Positions 1-10,006 of a stretch of DNA of 64,000 nt are shown here, in pieces. Position numbers and translations under genes: made by a program. Below the pieces are notes generated by a model. The model did not search any database. It saw nothing but the letters and a program-made list of their open reading frames with translations, and was not told the origin of the DNA. Position 1 is the stretch's first letter, and every line of letters begins with the position of its first letter. The stretch spans positions 3,119,001 to 3,183,000 of the forward strand of contig JAYKKI010000137.1 in the NCBI GenBank assembly GCA_039881145.1, read 5' to 3'. This stretch comes from Druceiella hillmani (lineage: Eukaryota > Arthropoda > Insecta > Lepidoptera > Hepialidae).

Positions 1-444
1 TGTTTTGAAACTTACAGAAAAAGTCACATTTGATACGGATTATCTATTCTAGCATATAGTTATATCGAAATGAAATGAGGTACAAATGTATATTTCGAAT
101 TATATACATCGTATCATTGAACTGGATTTAATTTTATCTGTATTATGAAATTTGCAGAACTTTGAGTCATGTTCATGTCAAACATGTCAAATTTGGATGA
201 TGTACTCGTAAATATGCCAAAACCACAACTTATTTATTAGAATGATGTGCTAATTTCAAACGACTCGTAGTAATTGTATCGCTAAGAAACCATCAAATAT
301 AAGAATTTATGAGCTGCTCTATTACAACATTCGTATATCCAGATCTTGACGCATATTTTTTGTGTCAGTCATAAAATAGCAAGTTTAAAGTTGTCATAAA
401 TATCGGGAAATAATTCAGCAACAGCTTCGCATCAACTACCTACT
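1..444. other. A/T-rich spacer, nothing recognised
   Basis: I see no gene, clear repeat or structured element here. The sequence is ordinary A/T-rich spacer. Confidence 0.5.
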
Positions 445-538
445 TACAATATTTTATTTTAATGTTTACCTACAATAGTGGTTTACTATGGTTTACTATG
501 GTATATTATAATGGTTTACCTACAATATTTTATTTTAA
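445..538 (+). repeat. short direct repeats around ggtttac
   Basis: The motif tacaatattttatttta occurs at 445 and again at 521, 76 bases apart. Between them ggtttactat is repeated in tandem near 479-500. This looks like local slippage or a small duplication. The open frame that starts here runs straight into the (TA)n tract and has no coding character. Confidence 0.6.
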
Positions 539-648
539 GACGATGTGGCGTGATGCAGCACTTTATTATGGGAATGTTGGTTTTCGATATTACCTTACCA
601 AACATAGTGTAAATATGAAATCAAAATCAAGTTGCAGTTTTTATACTA

Positions 649-651
<3 letters not shown>

Positions 652-704
<53 letters not shown>
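652..704. repeat. (TA)n microsatellite
   Basis: This is an uninterrupted TA dinucleotide run of about 53 bases, followed by imperfect AT-rich sequence to 722. It encodes Ile-Tyr repeats in both directions and creates a false open frame. Confidence 0.95.
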
Positions 705-711
<7 letters not shown>

Positions 712-1011
712 AATATATATAATCATATTGACATAATATAATTTTGAATCATTAGTCTTTGATCTCCACACAATATTAATGGATATAATAAATGATGCCA
801 TAATTTAAAGCGGCACAAATTCTGGCACGTAATATACGCAAGGATTTGAAAGGTACTAAATTATATAATTTGTTTTGTTGATATATGTGTTGGTTTTGAT
901 ATTAAATTTTAATTGAACTTCCTTTTATTTAATTAAAATTCATAAAACTATTAAAATTAATTAGTATAATCACTTTGTAAATTTTAGGCAGATACCTATT
1001 ATTTCCACCTG
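705..1011. other. A/T-rich spacer
   Basis: The spacer lies between the microsatellite and the first foldback element. I see nothing specific in it. Confidence 0.5.
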
Positions 1012-1249
1012 AGAGTAATTATTACAATACGAAACGAAACGTCTCCGACGTGGTAAAAAATTCACGAATATTTTGAACCCCATTTGTGCGGTTATTTATT
1101 TTGTTTTTTTAACTTGTCACTTGTCAAATAGCACATTATTGTTAAGTAAAAAAAAAACAAAATAAAAAAGCGGACAAATGCGGTTCAGAACATTATTGAA
1201 TTTTTCATCACGTCGGAGACGTTTCCTTTCATATTGTAATAATTACTCT
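1012..1249. mobile_element. foldback MITE-like element, about 238 bp
   Basis: Nearly the whole interval is one long imperfect palindrome. The left end reads agagtaattattacaata and the right end is its inverse. About 105 bases on each side pair, sharing acgtctccgacgtg and an inner block around gaacc.catttgt, with a loop of roughly 28 bases near 1117-1145. There is no coding capacity. Long terminal inverted repeats that run almost to the centre fit a foldback or hairpin MITE. I could not see a clear target-site duplication, so the exact edges and superfamily are open. The core motif ctccgacg also occurs near 4362 and, inverted, near 22342. Confidence 0.75.
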
Positions 1250-1890
1250 AAAGTAAAAAATGTTGATATCTCCCTAAAATTCAGTAAGTGAATGCACTAA
1301 TTATGGTCATACTCCCATATACATTTTTCTCGACAAATCCTAAACGCTTAAATTCCATATGTAACCACATTTATGAAACCTTGGAGTATAGCAAAAAAAA
1401 ATTCATTACTTTTAATTGTATAAAAGTAAATATATGCTAAATTAACAAATTTGTCATTCAACAATTGACAGCTGAAGAAGTTTAATAAGCTCCATGTTTC
1501 ACAAACTTGAGCTGAAAACAAAATTTACCAAAAATCAAAATATTAAGATATAATTTTTCCTCCTTAGTCCTGTCTGGAATGCATATTCAGGAGAAAATAA
1601 GTAAAAATAAAATAGACACAATTAAAAATATTGGACCAAAGTCTTTTAACAAAAAAGAGCAAACCGATGTCATGGAATGTTTTAAATCTTATTGCGTTTT
1701 TACATCTATTCTCATATAATCACTAACAAATCCTTTTTCCGTGTTTCATGCACTTTCAATGTGAATTTAACGCAGGTTATGTTTTGTGTACTGTAATTGT
1801 AGCACATTATAATTAATTTAGTGCATATTTTTTTTGTCGTTTTATTTACGTAAAATTTATTAATAAATTTGAGCTCTTTATAATACACAA
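1250..1890. other. A/T-rich spacer
   Basis: No gene or strong structure is visible. The last 40 bases before 1891 show weak inverse similarity to sequence after 2107, so the following foldback element may be slightly longer than annotated. Confidence 0.45.
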
Positions 1891-2107
1891 TTAAATGAAA
1901 CTACGTGATGTAGTATTATTTCTACTTTCTTTAAGTTCTTTACCACGACCTAGGTTTTGTTGTATTATATCTTCAGGTGGGCTGTTAGCAAATATTGTTG
2001 ACTTCGCTAATAGCCCACCTGAAGATGTTGTAATACAACGAAACCTAGGTCGTGGTAAATAAATTAAAGAAAGTAGAAATAATACTACATCATGTAGTTT
2101 CATTTAA
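1891..2107. mobile_element. foldback MITE-like element, family F1 copy 1
   Basis: This is a 217-base near-perfect palindrome. The outer ends are ttaaatgaaactac and its inverse. The arms include ccacgacctaggtt and its inverse aacctaggtcgtgg, and close around ggtgggct.ttagc with a loop of about 15 bases near 1992-2006. Arm identity is high by eye, suggesting recent origin or gene conversion between arms. The open frame on the minus strand is simply the hairpin read through and is not a gene. A second diverged copy lies at 26020-26215, and similarity between the two continues about 50 bases past the hairpin (aatttctacaaaatta.cgcc), so the mobile unit probably extends to about 2160. Confidence 0.85.
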
Positions 2108-2725
2108 TAGTGAATTTCGAATTTCTACAAAATTAGCGCCAAATATATTCAACTCTTTATAATAATTAACTGTATGTTGATTAATTACGGTCAAAATATT
2201 GACGTTTTGTGATTTTCATTTTTGAGCAAAATACTATCGCTAAATTTTGATAGAAGTTTGCCAAAGGAAGCCAAGAATGAACAAACTAGGTTATTTGTGC
2301 ATAAGAAATAACACTGTCGTATATTTTTATCAAATTTTATAAACATGATCTATAGAGGAAACCCAACATTTTCTGTTTTTAGTAAAATACCATAAATATG
2401 TAGGTTAATTGAAAAATAATTCCTTTAAGTCTCGCTTTAAGTATGATGACTATTGTTTAAAAAAATAAACGATTCATGAGCTATTAAATTTAATTTTAGG
2501 GATAAAGTAAGAATATCTACCTATCTCATTCGCTCTGATGGAATACAACAATACTAAAAATGATAATTCAGTATTGCGGCCCTTGTCTCTAAGTTAGCTT
2601 TAAATCTTTATAACTCGAGAAGATTTAAAAGTTTGTTAGCATGGTTTTCACTTCTCGTTAGTAACTTAAAATTATCGTTGATGAAATAAACGAAAATTAG
2701 CCAATACCCTGGTAACATCCCTTTT
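2108..2725. other. A/T-rich spacer
   Basis: It begins with about 50 bases shared with the second foldback copy, then becomes spacer. A weak 10-bp inverted repeat (tttaaatctt and its inverse) sits near 2600-2630. Confidence 0.45.
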
Positions 2726-2776
2726 AAAAATATATTTTACTTGAATTTAGATAAATTTAAGTAAAATATATTTTTT
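2726..2776. repeat. 24-bp inverted repeat
   Basis: The arms aaaaatatattttacttgaa and the inverse ttaagtaaaatatatttttt pair almost perfectly around a two-base centre. It is A/T-rich and noncoding, either a small foldback remnant or a palindromic duplication. Confidence 0.7.
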
Positions 2777-3194
2777 AAAATATAAAATATATTTTTTTAT
2801 AGAATATAGAATACATATTGGTATTTACAAAAATGTACACCGTTCCCTTAAATTCTAAAGTAAATTTATATAAAACTCTTGAGGTAGTTTGGTTCATTAT
2901 TAGAATTAAAGTTTTAAAATTAAATATTTAGTCTGTTTTAAAAACTACGCGGTTTAAGGAATAATTATACAAAAATACTCTGCTTAATTATATTAAAATT
3001 TAATATAATGTACTATGAAATAATTAAATTTTTTTGACATGGAATCACGAATGAAAATAACATTTCACAGTATAACGGGATGTTACTGCAACACTGGTCT
3101 ATGGTTATCCCTGCTATACTATCGCAATTGAAAATAAATAATTTGGCCAGACGCAGTATTTTTTGCTCGTTAACCTACGATTATGAAATTTTTT

Positions 3195-3268
3195 GGGATG
3201 TCGGAAACTTAAGTTTGAGAAAAGAATAAATAAAAAACCTTTTCTCAATATTGAGTTTCCGACATCCC
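3195..3268. repeat. 30-bp inverted repeat (small foldback)
   Basis: The left arm 3195-3224 begins gggatgtcggaaact. The right arm 3239-3268 ends agtttccgacatccc. Three or four mismatches are seen across the 30 bases. The loop is 14 bases of A/T. This is probably a small MITE or the tip of a decayed one. Confidence 0.8.
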
Positions 3269-3568
3269 ATGGTTAAAAAATTGAAGAATTTTGGGCAAAT
3301 GTTTTTCTTGTTTACATAAAATTATCTATAAACTAGGTCACAAAATGTTGGGATCGTTAAATTTATGTCTGGAAATCTATTAATTCTACATTGTCGTTTA
3401 TTAGATAATTTATTTTAATGTTATGTTTTGTATTAAATGCAATTAGTTATCTGTTCTTTTTCCAATTTATTGTCAGAAAAGTTCTTACCACTAGGAGAAT
3501 ATCTATTAATTTCTAAAATTAATCTGTTTCGCGATAAAAGGAAATGTGGTCATTTCCATGACACAGGC

Positions 3569-3592
3569 TATATATATATATATATATATATA
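3569..3592. repeat. (TA)n microsatellite
   Basis: About 24 bases of TA repeat lead directly into the following hairpin. Confidence 0.9.
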
Positions 3593-3659
3593 AACATATA
3601 GGTTTTATTCTACTTCTTTTCTACGAAAAAGCTTAGAATAAAACCTATTTGTTTATATA
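3586..3659. repeat. 26-bp inverted repeat next to (TA)n
   Basis: The left arm tatataaacatataggttt (continuing tattcta) pairs with the right arm tagaataaaacctatttgtt (continuing tatata), with one mismatch. A further copy of cctatatgtttatata follows at 3668. This is a hairpin insertion at or next to a TA tract. Confidence 0.75.
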
Positions 3660-3979
3660 TAGTGTTCCTATATGTTTATATAAAGCATAGAAAATTATGA
3701 CTTTTCCTTATCAGTGAATGATTTTTCTAAGTGGTAGTTGGCGTCAAAGTAAAGATCGATAAAGGATATTGAAAGAGTAATTATCTGCATAAATCTAACA
3801 AGTAAATAATAAGAACTTAAAGGTATTTTTCACAATCCTTGTTCAACTGTTCTTGTACATTAGAACTTTCTTGTACATACAACAGGATTTCAGATTTGAT
3901 TTTTCTGGACTATCAAAGTGAAATAATTGATTATTTATCTTTTAAATTCGATTGACCAATTATTAAATGTAACACAAAC

Positions 3980-4012
3980 ATATATATATATATATATATA
4001 CATATATATATG
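3980..4012. repeat. (TA)n microsatellite, interrupted
   Basis: Two TA runs are separated by a single C, about 33 bases in total. Confidence 0.9.
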
Positions 4013-4807
4013 CAGATGTATTTGTGTGTATATTTATATCCTTAAATAGAACCATTTTTCCCCAAGTTTATCGTATTACGTTATCCTAACAAACATCCCA
4101 CATTTTCATTTTGATACCAAGTAATAATAATATTCTCTCCTAAGCCGCACCAAATACCTTTTACAATTTTTGTTTTATTCTTTTGCCTTTTCGACTATGT
4201 AACTATTATTTTATTTTTTCATTTGTAAGAAAATTAAAAACATTTATCTTATTAACATATTAAAGACGAAATTCTGTTATATGTTGTTTTTCTTTTAAAG
4301 GATTGATATGATAACTACTTATACGATTGACATACAATTTATAATAAAATAGCTTATAGTCTCCGACGTTCCATAGGGTATTATTACGTATGTACATTGT
4401 AAAATTTTTGAGATGTAATTAATAATGCCAACGAATCCGACAAAAAGTCGCAGGTCTTGGCGTTATCTAGCAAAACCATTAAACATATTATATGTTTAAG
4501 AAAATCGTAGATTTAAAAAAAAATGTGAAATAATTCTACCACAGAACTTGTAATTTGTTTATAGACTAGCCATGAGATCAGTTTTAAATTGAAAAGAGTG
4601 CGCGGGAAAGTAATGACGATGTTTAGGTAATTTATTAATAATTCTCAATAAAGCAAGTGTCATTTTATGCGTTTTCGGTAGATGAAAACTAAACATTCAT
4701 GCTTTTCTTTTGTATTAAAAATTTAAGAGAAATGAAAAGTTTTTGAAAATAAATAAAAGTAGAGATTTGTATCTTAATAACGTTATGTACTATTTATTCG
4801 TGAATAC
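4013..4807. other. A/T-rich spacer
   Basis: No gene is seen. The only notable piece is tagtctccgacgttcc near 4358, which shares its core with the foldback element at 1012. Confidence 0.45.
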
Positions 4808-4819
4808 GGGGGGGGGGGG
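4808..4819 (+). repeat. 12-base G homopolymer
   Basis: Twelve consecutive G are followed by agaggcagggtg. Such a run is rare in this A/T-rich setting. It could be part of a G-rich repeat tail or an assembly-sensitive site. Confidence 0.9.
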
Positions 4820-5399
4820 AGAGGCAGGGTGAAGACCTGCATGGAGCCAGCGTATTGCGGTACAATATTACATTTTTATTAATTAAAATAAAGTGCAGAT
4901 CTAGGTTCGAGAATGAAAAAATACATCCAAAAATATCTTAATTGTACCCGTATGAAGTTGCATACTTATCCTTTCGTGACCATGGGGATAGACACGTAAC
5001 GTGCAGTACACTCTCTTTGTTTAGCCTAAAAATATTTGTGCAAAGCTGCGGTGGGTCACCAGTAAATAGCATAAAGAACATTATGAAAATGTACGCTCAT
5101 GCAATGTGTATTTATTGAAATATAAAATTGTTAAGAGATTGATAAATTTTAACTAACTCTATTCATGACCTATGTAGCAAACAAACATATTGTTTAATAC
5201 GTGAATCAGACGGTACAGTTTAGAAATATTATATTGAGATGTTGTAAAGCATACAAAATAAATTTTGATAATTTATTATTATTTTGATTATATAAACATA
5301 TTTAGCAAACTGAACAACTGTGACAAAATAGAAGACAAGAGATATAATGAGAATGGAAACGGCATAAAGAAACAAAAACTAAACAATTAATGTTAAAGA
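4820..5399. other. spacer of mixed composition
   Basis: There is a short G+C-raised patch to about 4860, then ordinary spacer. No open frame or repeat is recognised. Confidence 0.4.
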
Positions 5400-5735
5400 C
5401 AACCCAAAAACAGGAATGATAGCAGAACTTCCACAGCATCCAGCACTGTAATGAAAAACGCGTAAATATTCAATGGATTATAAAAATCGAATACAACTTC
5501 GAAGGGTCTAACGTCTACAAACGGCATGCGGAAATGTATCTTCACTAGCGAATATCGTTAGGTAAACAGCGGTACCGGATATCGACAGATAAAGCTTAAC
5601 ACTTCCTTTGAAGGGCAATGGAAAGCACCCGGATGTGGGCGGGGATGTAATCGGCGCAGCCGTTGAGTTAGCGACATTTTACTGGAACGGTCGGTGGCTA
5701 AAGTAAAGATGGCTCACGGGCAAATGTGGGCAAAT
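5400..5735. other. G+C-rich island of unknown role
   Basis: This block is clearly less A/T-rich than its surroundings and holds many CpG (for example aacgcgtaa, ggcgcagccg and gatatcgaca). Frames on both strands are broken by stops, so it is not one long exon. Near 5708 aaagatggctcacggg gives an ATG in a fair context, but the frame closes after 15 codons. It may be a promoter or untranslated region, a short exon, or a transposon piece. Sequence alone does not decide. Confidence 0.35.
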
Positions 5736-6831
5736 GTCAATATAATTGTTTAATAGATCACTTGTTTTTTTCATCGATGAGAAATATATTATGGTACATT
5801 AGTGAGAAAAGTAAACATGAGATGATCTGAAATATGAATGAAGAAAATATTATTACAGTTATCATCGATTTCTTTAGTCTTCTAATGTGTTCTGTTACGT
5901 TAAATACTATAATTATTATTTTTACACAAACAAATAAGTTAAGTCAGAAGTTTAAAATTTTTCTTTGTTTTATTGAAGTAAAACTTCTTTAAGCGCGACT
6001 TGAGAATAACTCAGTTTTTCTTCGGACCAACGTAACGTCCATTAAAGTCTAAAGTTTGCTTACACCGTTTCCGGTATTTGAAAGCATCGACTAACTATAT
6101 TATATCGTAAGTATATGTGTTATATATACACAGCATTTCGGCAATTTCTAAATCCCTAACAAATTAATATATAATAATACTGAAATGGAAAAAATCTATT
6201 GCTTATATAGAAGCAGTATGTCATTAAAAAACTATGTCAAAAAATTCATTTCGTGTTACTATAACATAGTCATACACTAATGATTGTATTTATATTTTGT
6301 TGAAATTGAACAATCATTTACCATTCTAAAAGGAAATAAAAATACACATACACTGTTAAAAAAATAAACTTGTATTGTGAAAATATTTCATTTCTAACCC
6401 GGCTTAGTATCTACTTGAAAAATGTGTCACTCCAACGTATGAAATATTTTCTAGCTAACTAATGTTAACATGTTTCGCTTACCAGTTTACAAATGATGTT
6501 TTTTTTGTTTCATCTCCGATACACACATTCATACACTATTTCATATTTGAATACTTGTATATTTGCATAATTACATATGGAATTATGATAGCAAAAAGAA
6601 ACATCAGATTTAGAAAGGTTATAAAAATATTTAGGAAAAAGGTTATGGTAGACTAGAACACAAATAATCAAATTTATGAAATTAATTTAAAAAACGATCC
6701 CAGAGAACTGTCTCGTTGTGAATATTTCTCAGTAATGTACAACACGTTAGACACAGATATTAACATGATGTATTTATATCGTCTTTAACTTGTACGTTAG
6801 GTTCTCTAATAAATTAAGATTTACATCATTT
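5736..6831. other. A/T-rich spacer
   Basis: I see no gene, strong repeat or hairpin. The 64-codon frame near 6462 shows no family motif. Confidence 0.45.
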
Positions 6832-6833
6832 TA

Positions 6834-6885
<52 letters not shown>
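6832..6885. repeat. (TA)n microsatellite
   Basis: About 50 bases of TA repeat, ending in tacacatatatata. It explains the Ile-Tyr frame on the minus strand. Confidence 0.95.
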
Positions 6886-6893
<8 letters not shown>

Positions 6894-7091
6894 TATAAAC
6901 TCTTGCAAAAAAAACGGGAACTTATAGGAATAAACCATATCAGTATTTTTATTAATATTTGATGCATTTTATATGGCGATATGATGAGAATATTGTTATT
7001 TATTATTGAGATATCGTTTTTACCTACTTCAGTCATTAAAAATGCGAATAAATAAAAAAAAACAATGTAAAGTCCACAGATGAGCGTTTTC

Positions 7092-7722
7092 ATACTGGTG
7101 CATTAAAAATGGCTAAAGTTTATTTTTGAATATTTTTTAATAATTTAACATAAAATTTGAAAATTTAGTAACGAGTATGGCCTCCTCTAGCTAAAATCAA
7201 TGCGCTTAATCTGCTAGGCATGCTTTCGACGACGTTTTTTATCATTTCCTGAGGAATACGTTTCCATTCAGCGACGATTTCGTAGCGCTGGATTGACTAT
7301 GAAGGGTCGTCTCGTGGTTCAGTGCAACGTTTTCTTCCAGAACCGGGCCTTCTACTGACGGACTCCGTTTCTTGGTATCGTTGCCAGGTACTTTGGACGA
7401 TGGGACGGCTCACATTATACTGCTGAGACACATGACATTGGCTACAGTCTTCTTCAAGCAACGCAATAATTTTACTAGCTCTTATAATTTTTTCAACCAT
7501 ACTGAGAACAGCAAACAGAAGTGAAGTAATGCAGCAAACAGCAGAAATTTAATTAAAATTTATTCGTTAAAATAAAAAACGTAACAAATGAAAAAGAACT
7601 TAATAAGAGTTGGATTTCATTTACCGCCAACAAATACGTTTTTAGTAGTGAAAGAGAATTTTCATTCAAAAAGAATAAATTTCAAATTTGGAACGTTCGT
7701 TTTTATGTGCCAGAATACACTA
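7092..7722 (-). mobile_element. core-deleted Tc1-like element
   Basis: A broken transposase frame (7165-7500, minus) is flanked by weak terminal inverted repeats. The left end reads actggtgcattaaaa, and the right end read inversely gives tctggcacataaaaa. The length of about 630 bases is roughly a third to a half of an autonomous Tc1-type element. With head and tail of the transposase but no catalytic centre, this is a non-autonomous deletion derivative. TA target duplications are not clear, so the edges are approximate. Confidence 0.6.
7165..7500 (-). pseudogene. Tc1-like transposase, catalytic core deleted, one in-frame stop
   Basis: Reading the minus strand from 7500, the first 68 codons give a helix-turn-helix DNA-binding domain of Tc1-type transposases (ASKIIALLEEDCSQCHVSQQ, then YNVSRPIVQSTWQRYQE) followed by the basic linker RRPGSGRKR. 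A TAG at about 7297 interrupts the frame. Directly beyond it, in the same frame, comes the family's typical C-terminal tail: RYEIVAEWKRIPQEMI, then ESMPSRLSALILARGGHTRY and TAA. The whole DDE/D catalytic domain is missing, leaving about 111 codons where a full protein has about 340. The deletion preserved the reading frame. The product could have been a DNA-binding fragment before the stop arose. I am confident in the family and less so in the subgroup. Confidence 0.8.
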
Positions 7723-7821
7723 TACCTGCCAGTAAAAATTGCAATTAATACAACCTCTTAATAAATAATATTTTGTTAATAATATGACAAAATCAAAACC
7801 GCCCGTTTTTTATGCAAAAGA

Positions 7822-7824
<3 letters not shown>

Positions 7825-7866
<42 letters not shown>
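7825..7866. repeat. (TA)n microsatellite
   Basis: About 42 bases of TA repeat lie just downstream of the LINE coding remnant on the minus strand. It may mark that LINE copy's 3' tail or be unrelated. Confidence 0.9.
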
Positions 7867-7874
<8 letters not shown>

Positions 7875-7899
7875 ATTCTTTTTATTTTAGTTCTCTCAT

Positions 7900-8150
7900 A
7901 ATTAGTGTTAGGTCTATTTAGAGGTGCCGACCCGACAGGTTTTATCATTTCCTTCCCCTGTTCATGATTTTGGGCAGATCGTATGGGATCGTTTAAGGGC
8001 ATACCGGATAGCTTTCGTATCGTGTCTGACCATCTAGTTGGAACGTGGCCCCTTGGTCTCTTCTCCGTTGTTTTGCCAACTATGAATAAATTTCTTGGTT
8101 GTCTTGTTTCCTTTGCGCAATGTGGCCAAAGTTTGGAAGTGCTCTTTTTA
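7900..8150 (-). pseudogene. LINE ORF2 C-terminal fragment
   Basis: On the minus strand from about 8150, the translation gives KLWPHCAKETRQPRNL, then VGKTTEKRPRGHVPTRWSD and TIRKLSG, then SAQNHEQGKEMIKPVG. This matches the conserved tail that follows the reverse transcriptase in many insect non-LTR elements, where the pattern is GH.AR...N, a basic GKR..GRP..RW.DD segment, then AQ.R..W. About 80 codons are recognisable in one frame without a stop. The reverse transcriptase and endonuclease domains are absent, as expected for a 5'-truncated copy. It sits beside the Tc1 remnant, with a (TA)n tract at its 3' side. The clade is undetermined. Confidence 0.75.
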
Positions 8151-9554
8151 TACAGATAGTGGACAAGTTTGTCAGTACTTTCAGCTCCCGTTTTATAGAC
8201 ATATTAGTTCGATTGAACACATACAAGTATGGCGCCTTCTCTGACGCATTTTTTTGGTTTGAAAACAGTTCCCATGACTTATCTCTAAAAAACAGTTAAA
8301 ACGGTTTCAGACTTTTTTTTTAAACAGTTTTTGGAACTGGGTACACATGATTAATGTATCTGTGAAAGTTTTACCAGCATTCGTTACGAAAGCGTGAAGT
8401 ACCGCGACTTTTTCTACATCTAAATTGGCGTTTCGTAATTGTATCACAAATATATTATAAGATAAACACGTATTACACAGACTATTTCAATTTAAAAGAC
8501 TGTAAATTATCATGTTAAAAAAGTTGTATGTCAATCGGATAATTAATTATATGTACATTTCTAAAAGCAAACGACGAAATAAGCACATAACACTTTTCTC
8601 TTTGAAAAGTTAATAAGATCAACGTTGTGAGTATGCAGTATTTTTACTCATTCATATTTTTATTTTTGTGTGTAATTATTAATAAACAATAAAACAGTGG
8701 CAGGCAGTATATCAACTCAAAAGAAATACGAGTAGCTGAGTAAAATCTGTGAATGGATAAATGAAAGAAAAATTCTAAAGGAAACATATAGAATGACTTA
8801 TGAGAGAATGTTTATTATTTAGTATTAAAAAGAAAACGCGAGGAGATTCTTGGAAAAATAACGTAGAAACTTGTTGAAAGAAAAATGAAAAAAAATATTA
8901 AAATACGACCGAAACAACAAAACTGAATTAATTGTATGTACGTATATATTATATATATTTGTAAATATTTTTGAAAATGATTGAAAAATTGCCGAGTGCA
9001 CAATAAAACCTGCAAAAAACTCGTTTCGATAATGGTCTGATCTGGACATATCCTGAAATTGTTGACGTAGGTTAAAGAGAATAATTTAATTTGAAAGTTC
9101 TCACTAATATCTAGATATCAATAGTGAAAAAAACATCCATTTTATTAAAACAGGTGCTTCTATGCATCAAAGTGAATAGAACATATTACAGAACTATGTG
9201 TCTATTCCCAAGAGCTTATGAAAATAAATTGCTGTCAAAGTTGTAATTGAAACGAGGAAAAAATTATATTTATTTATAAAAAACACGCTTTAAATATATG
9301 CTATTTGATACACAGAACCAGCTGTATAAATAATAGAAACGTTCTTTATTACACACCCGTACATGGCTCAAAATACGCTGATTCAGTAATATCAATTCGC
9401 TTTCTTGATGAAGCAGATAATATTTTCAGTTGGTATAACTTAATTTCATAATAATTCACACCACAATTTAATTGGAAACTCTGGTGTATTTATTTGCATT
9501 TTTGGGTTCTCAAAAGGAAAAGAATTGCCCTTTTATAAGAACATCCAGAGAGTG
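8151..9554. other. A/T-rich spacer
   Basis: The first 150 bases may still belong to the LINE copy but I cannot recognise protein motifs there. The overlapping minus-strand frames around 8815-9049 show no domain. Otherwise it is spacer. Confidence 0.4.
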
Positions 9555-9602
9555 TTCTCTCTTTCTCTCTCTCTCTCTCCACACACACACACACGCGCGC
9601 GC
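9555..9602 (+). repeat. compound microsatellite (CT)n(CA)n(CG)n
   Basis: A CT run passes through CC into a CA run (about 9 units) and then a CG run of about 4 units. CpG-CpG repeats are unusual in this A/T-rich sequence. Alternating purine-pyrimidine CA/CG tracts can adopt Z-form DNA. Confidence 0.95.
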
Positions 9603-9920
9603 TAATTTTGAATTCAATTTTGAGTTTAAAACTGACCTATGATTTCAAAGGTTTGTGGTATAAAATAAAGAAACAAACTTACTTCTCTGCTTTGTATTAT
9701 ATATTTAATACTGACAGCACAGTAATTAATTCACAATATCGAAATATCGTAATAACATATTTTACATCAAAACAAACTTGTACAAAAACTTGTTTTATTC
9801 CTTTTCTTGTTTTTTTTAATTAGCAATTTTAATTCACCTGATTCCATCTTCTGCAAAATCTATATTTCTAAATATAGAAAAATAATTAAAAGTGTAAGTT
9901 TCGCCCAGGTTCATATATAT
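9603..9920. other. A/T-rich spacer
   Basis: There is nothing I can name. The open frames here use non-ATG starts and show no domain. Confidence 0.4.
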
Positions 9921-10006
9921 ATCCAAGTAAAAGGAAATATAAAAAAAATCTGTCAAGTGCAAGCTACACTGTCATCAGCCTCCCTTGTGTTTTCTTTCAC
10001 TTGGAT
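9921..10006. repeat. 18-bp inverted repeat with 50-base loop
   Basis: The arms atccaagtaaaaggaaat (9921-9938) and the inverse ending ttcacttggat (9989-10006) pair with a few mismatches. A related sequence, atccaggtaaaaggagaaat, occurs at 25877, so this may be the end of a dispersed element. The 132-codon frame spanning the region has no recognised domain and probably reflects chance. Confidence 0.5.

Noticed and set aside
462..722. 86-codon open frame ending in Ile-Tyr repeats
   Set aside because: Its second half is a (TA)n microsatellite and the first half is short direct repeats. The same applies to frames at 6821-7093, 11326-11556, 15886-16212, 34092-34441, 39559-39753 and 56837-57022.
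1891..2103. 70-codon minus-strand frame
   Set aside because: It is exactly the foldback element read through, so the frame follows from palindromic structure and not from selection.
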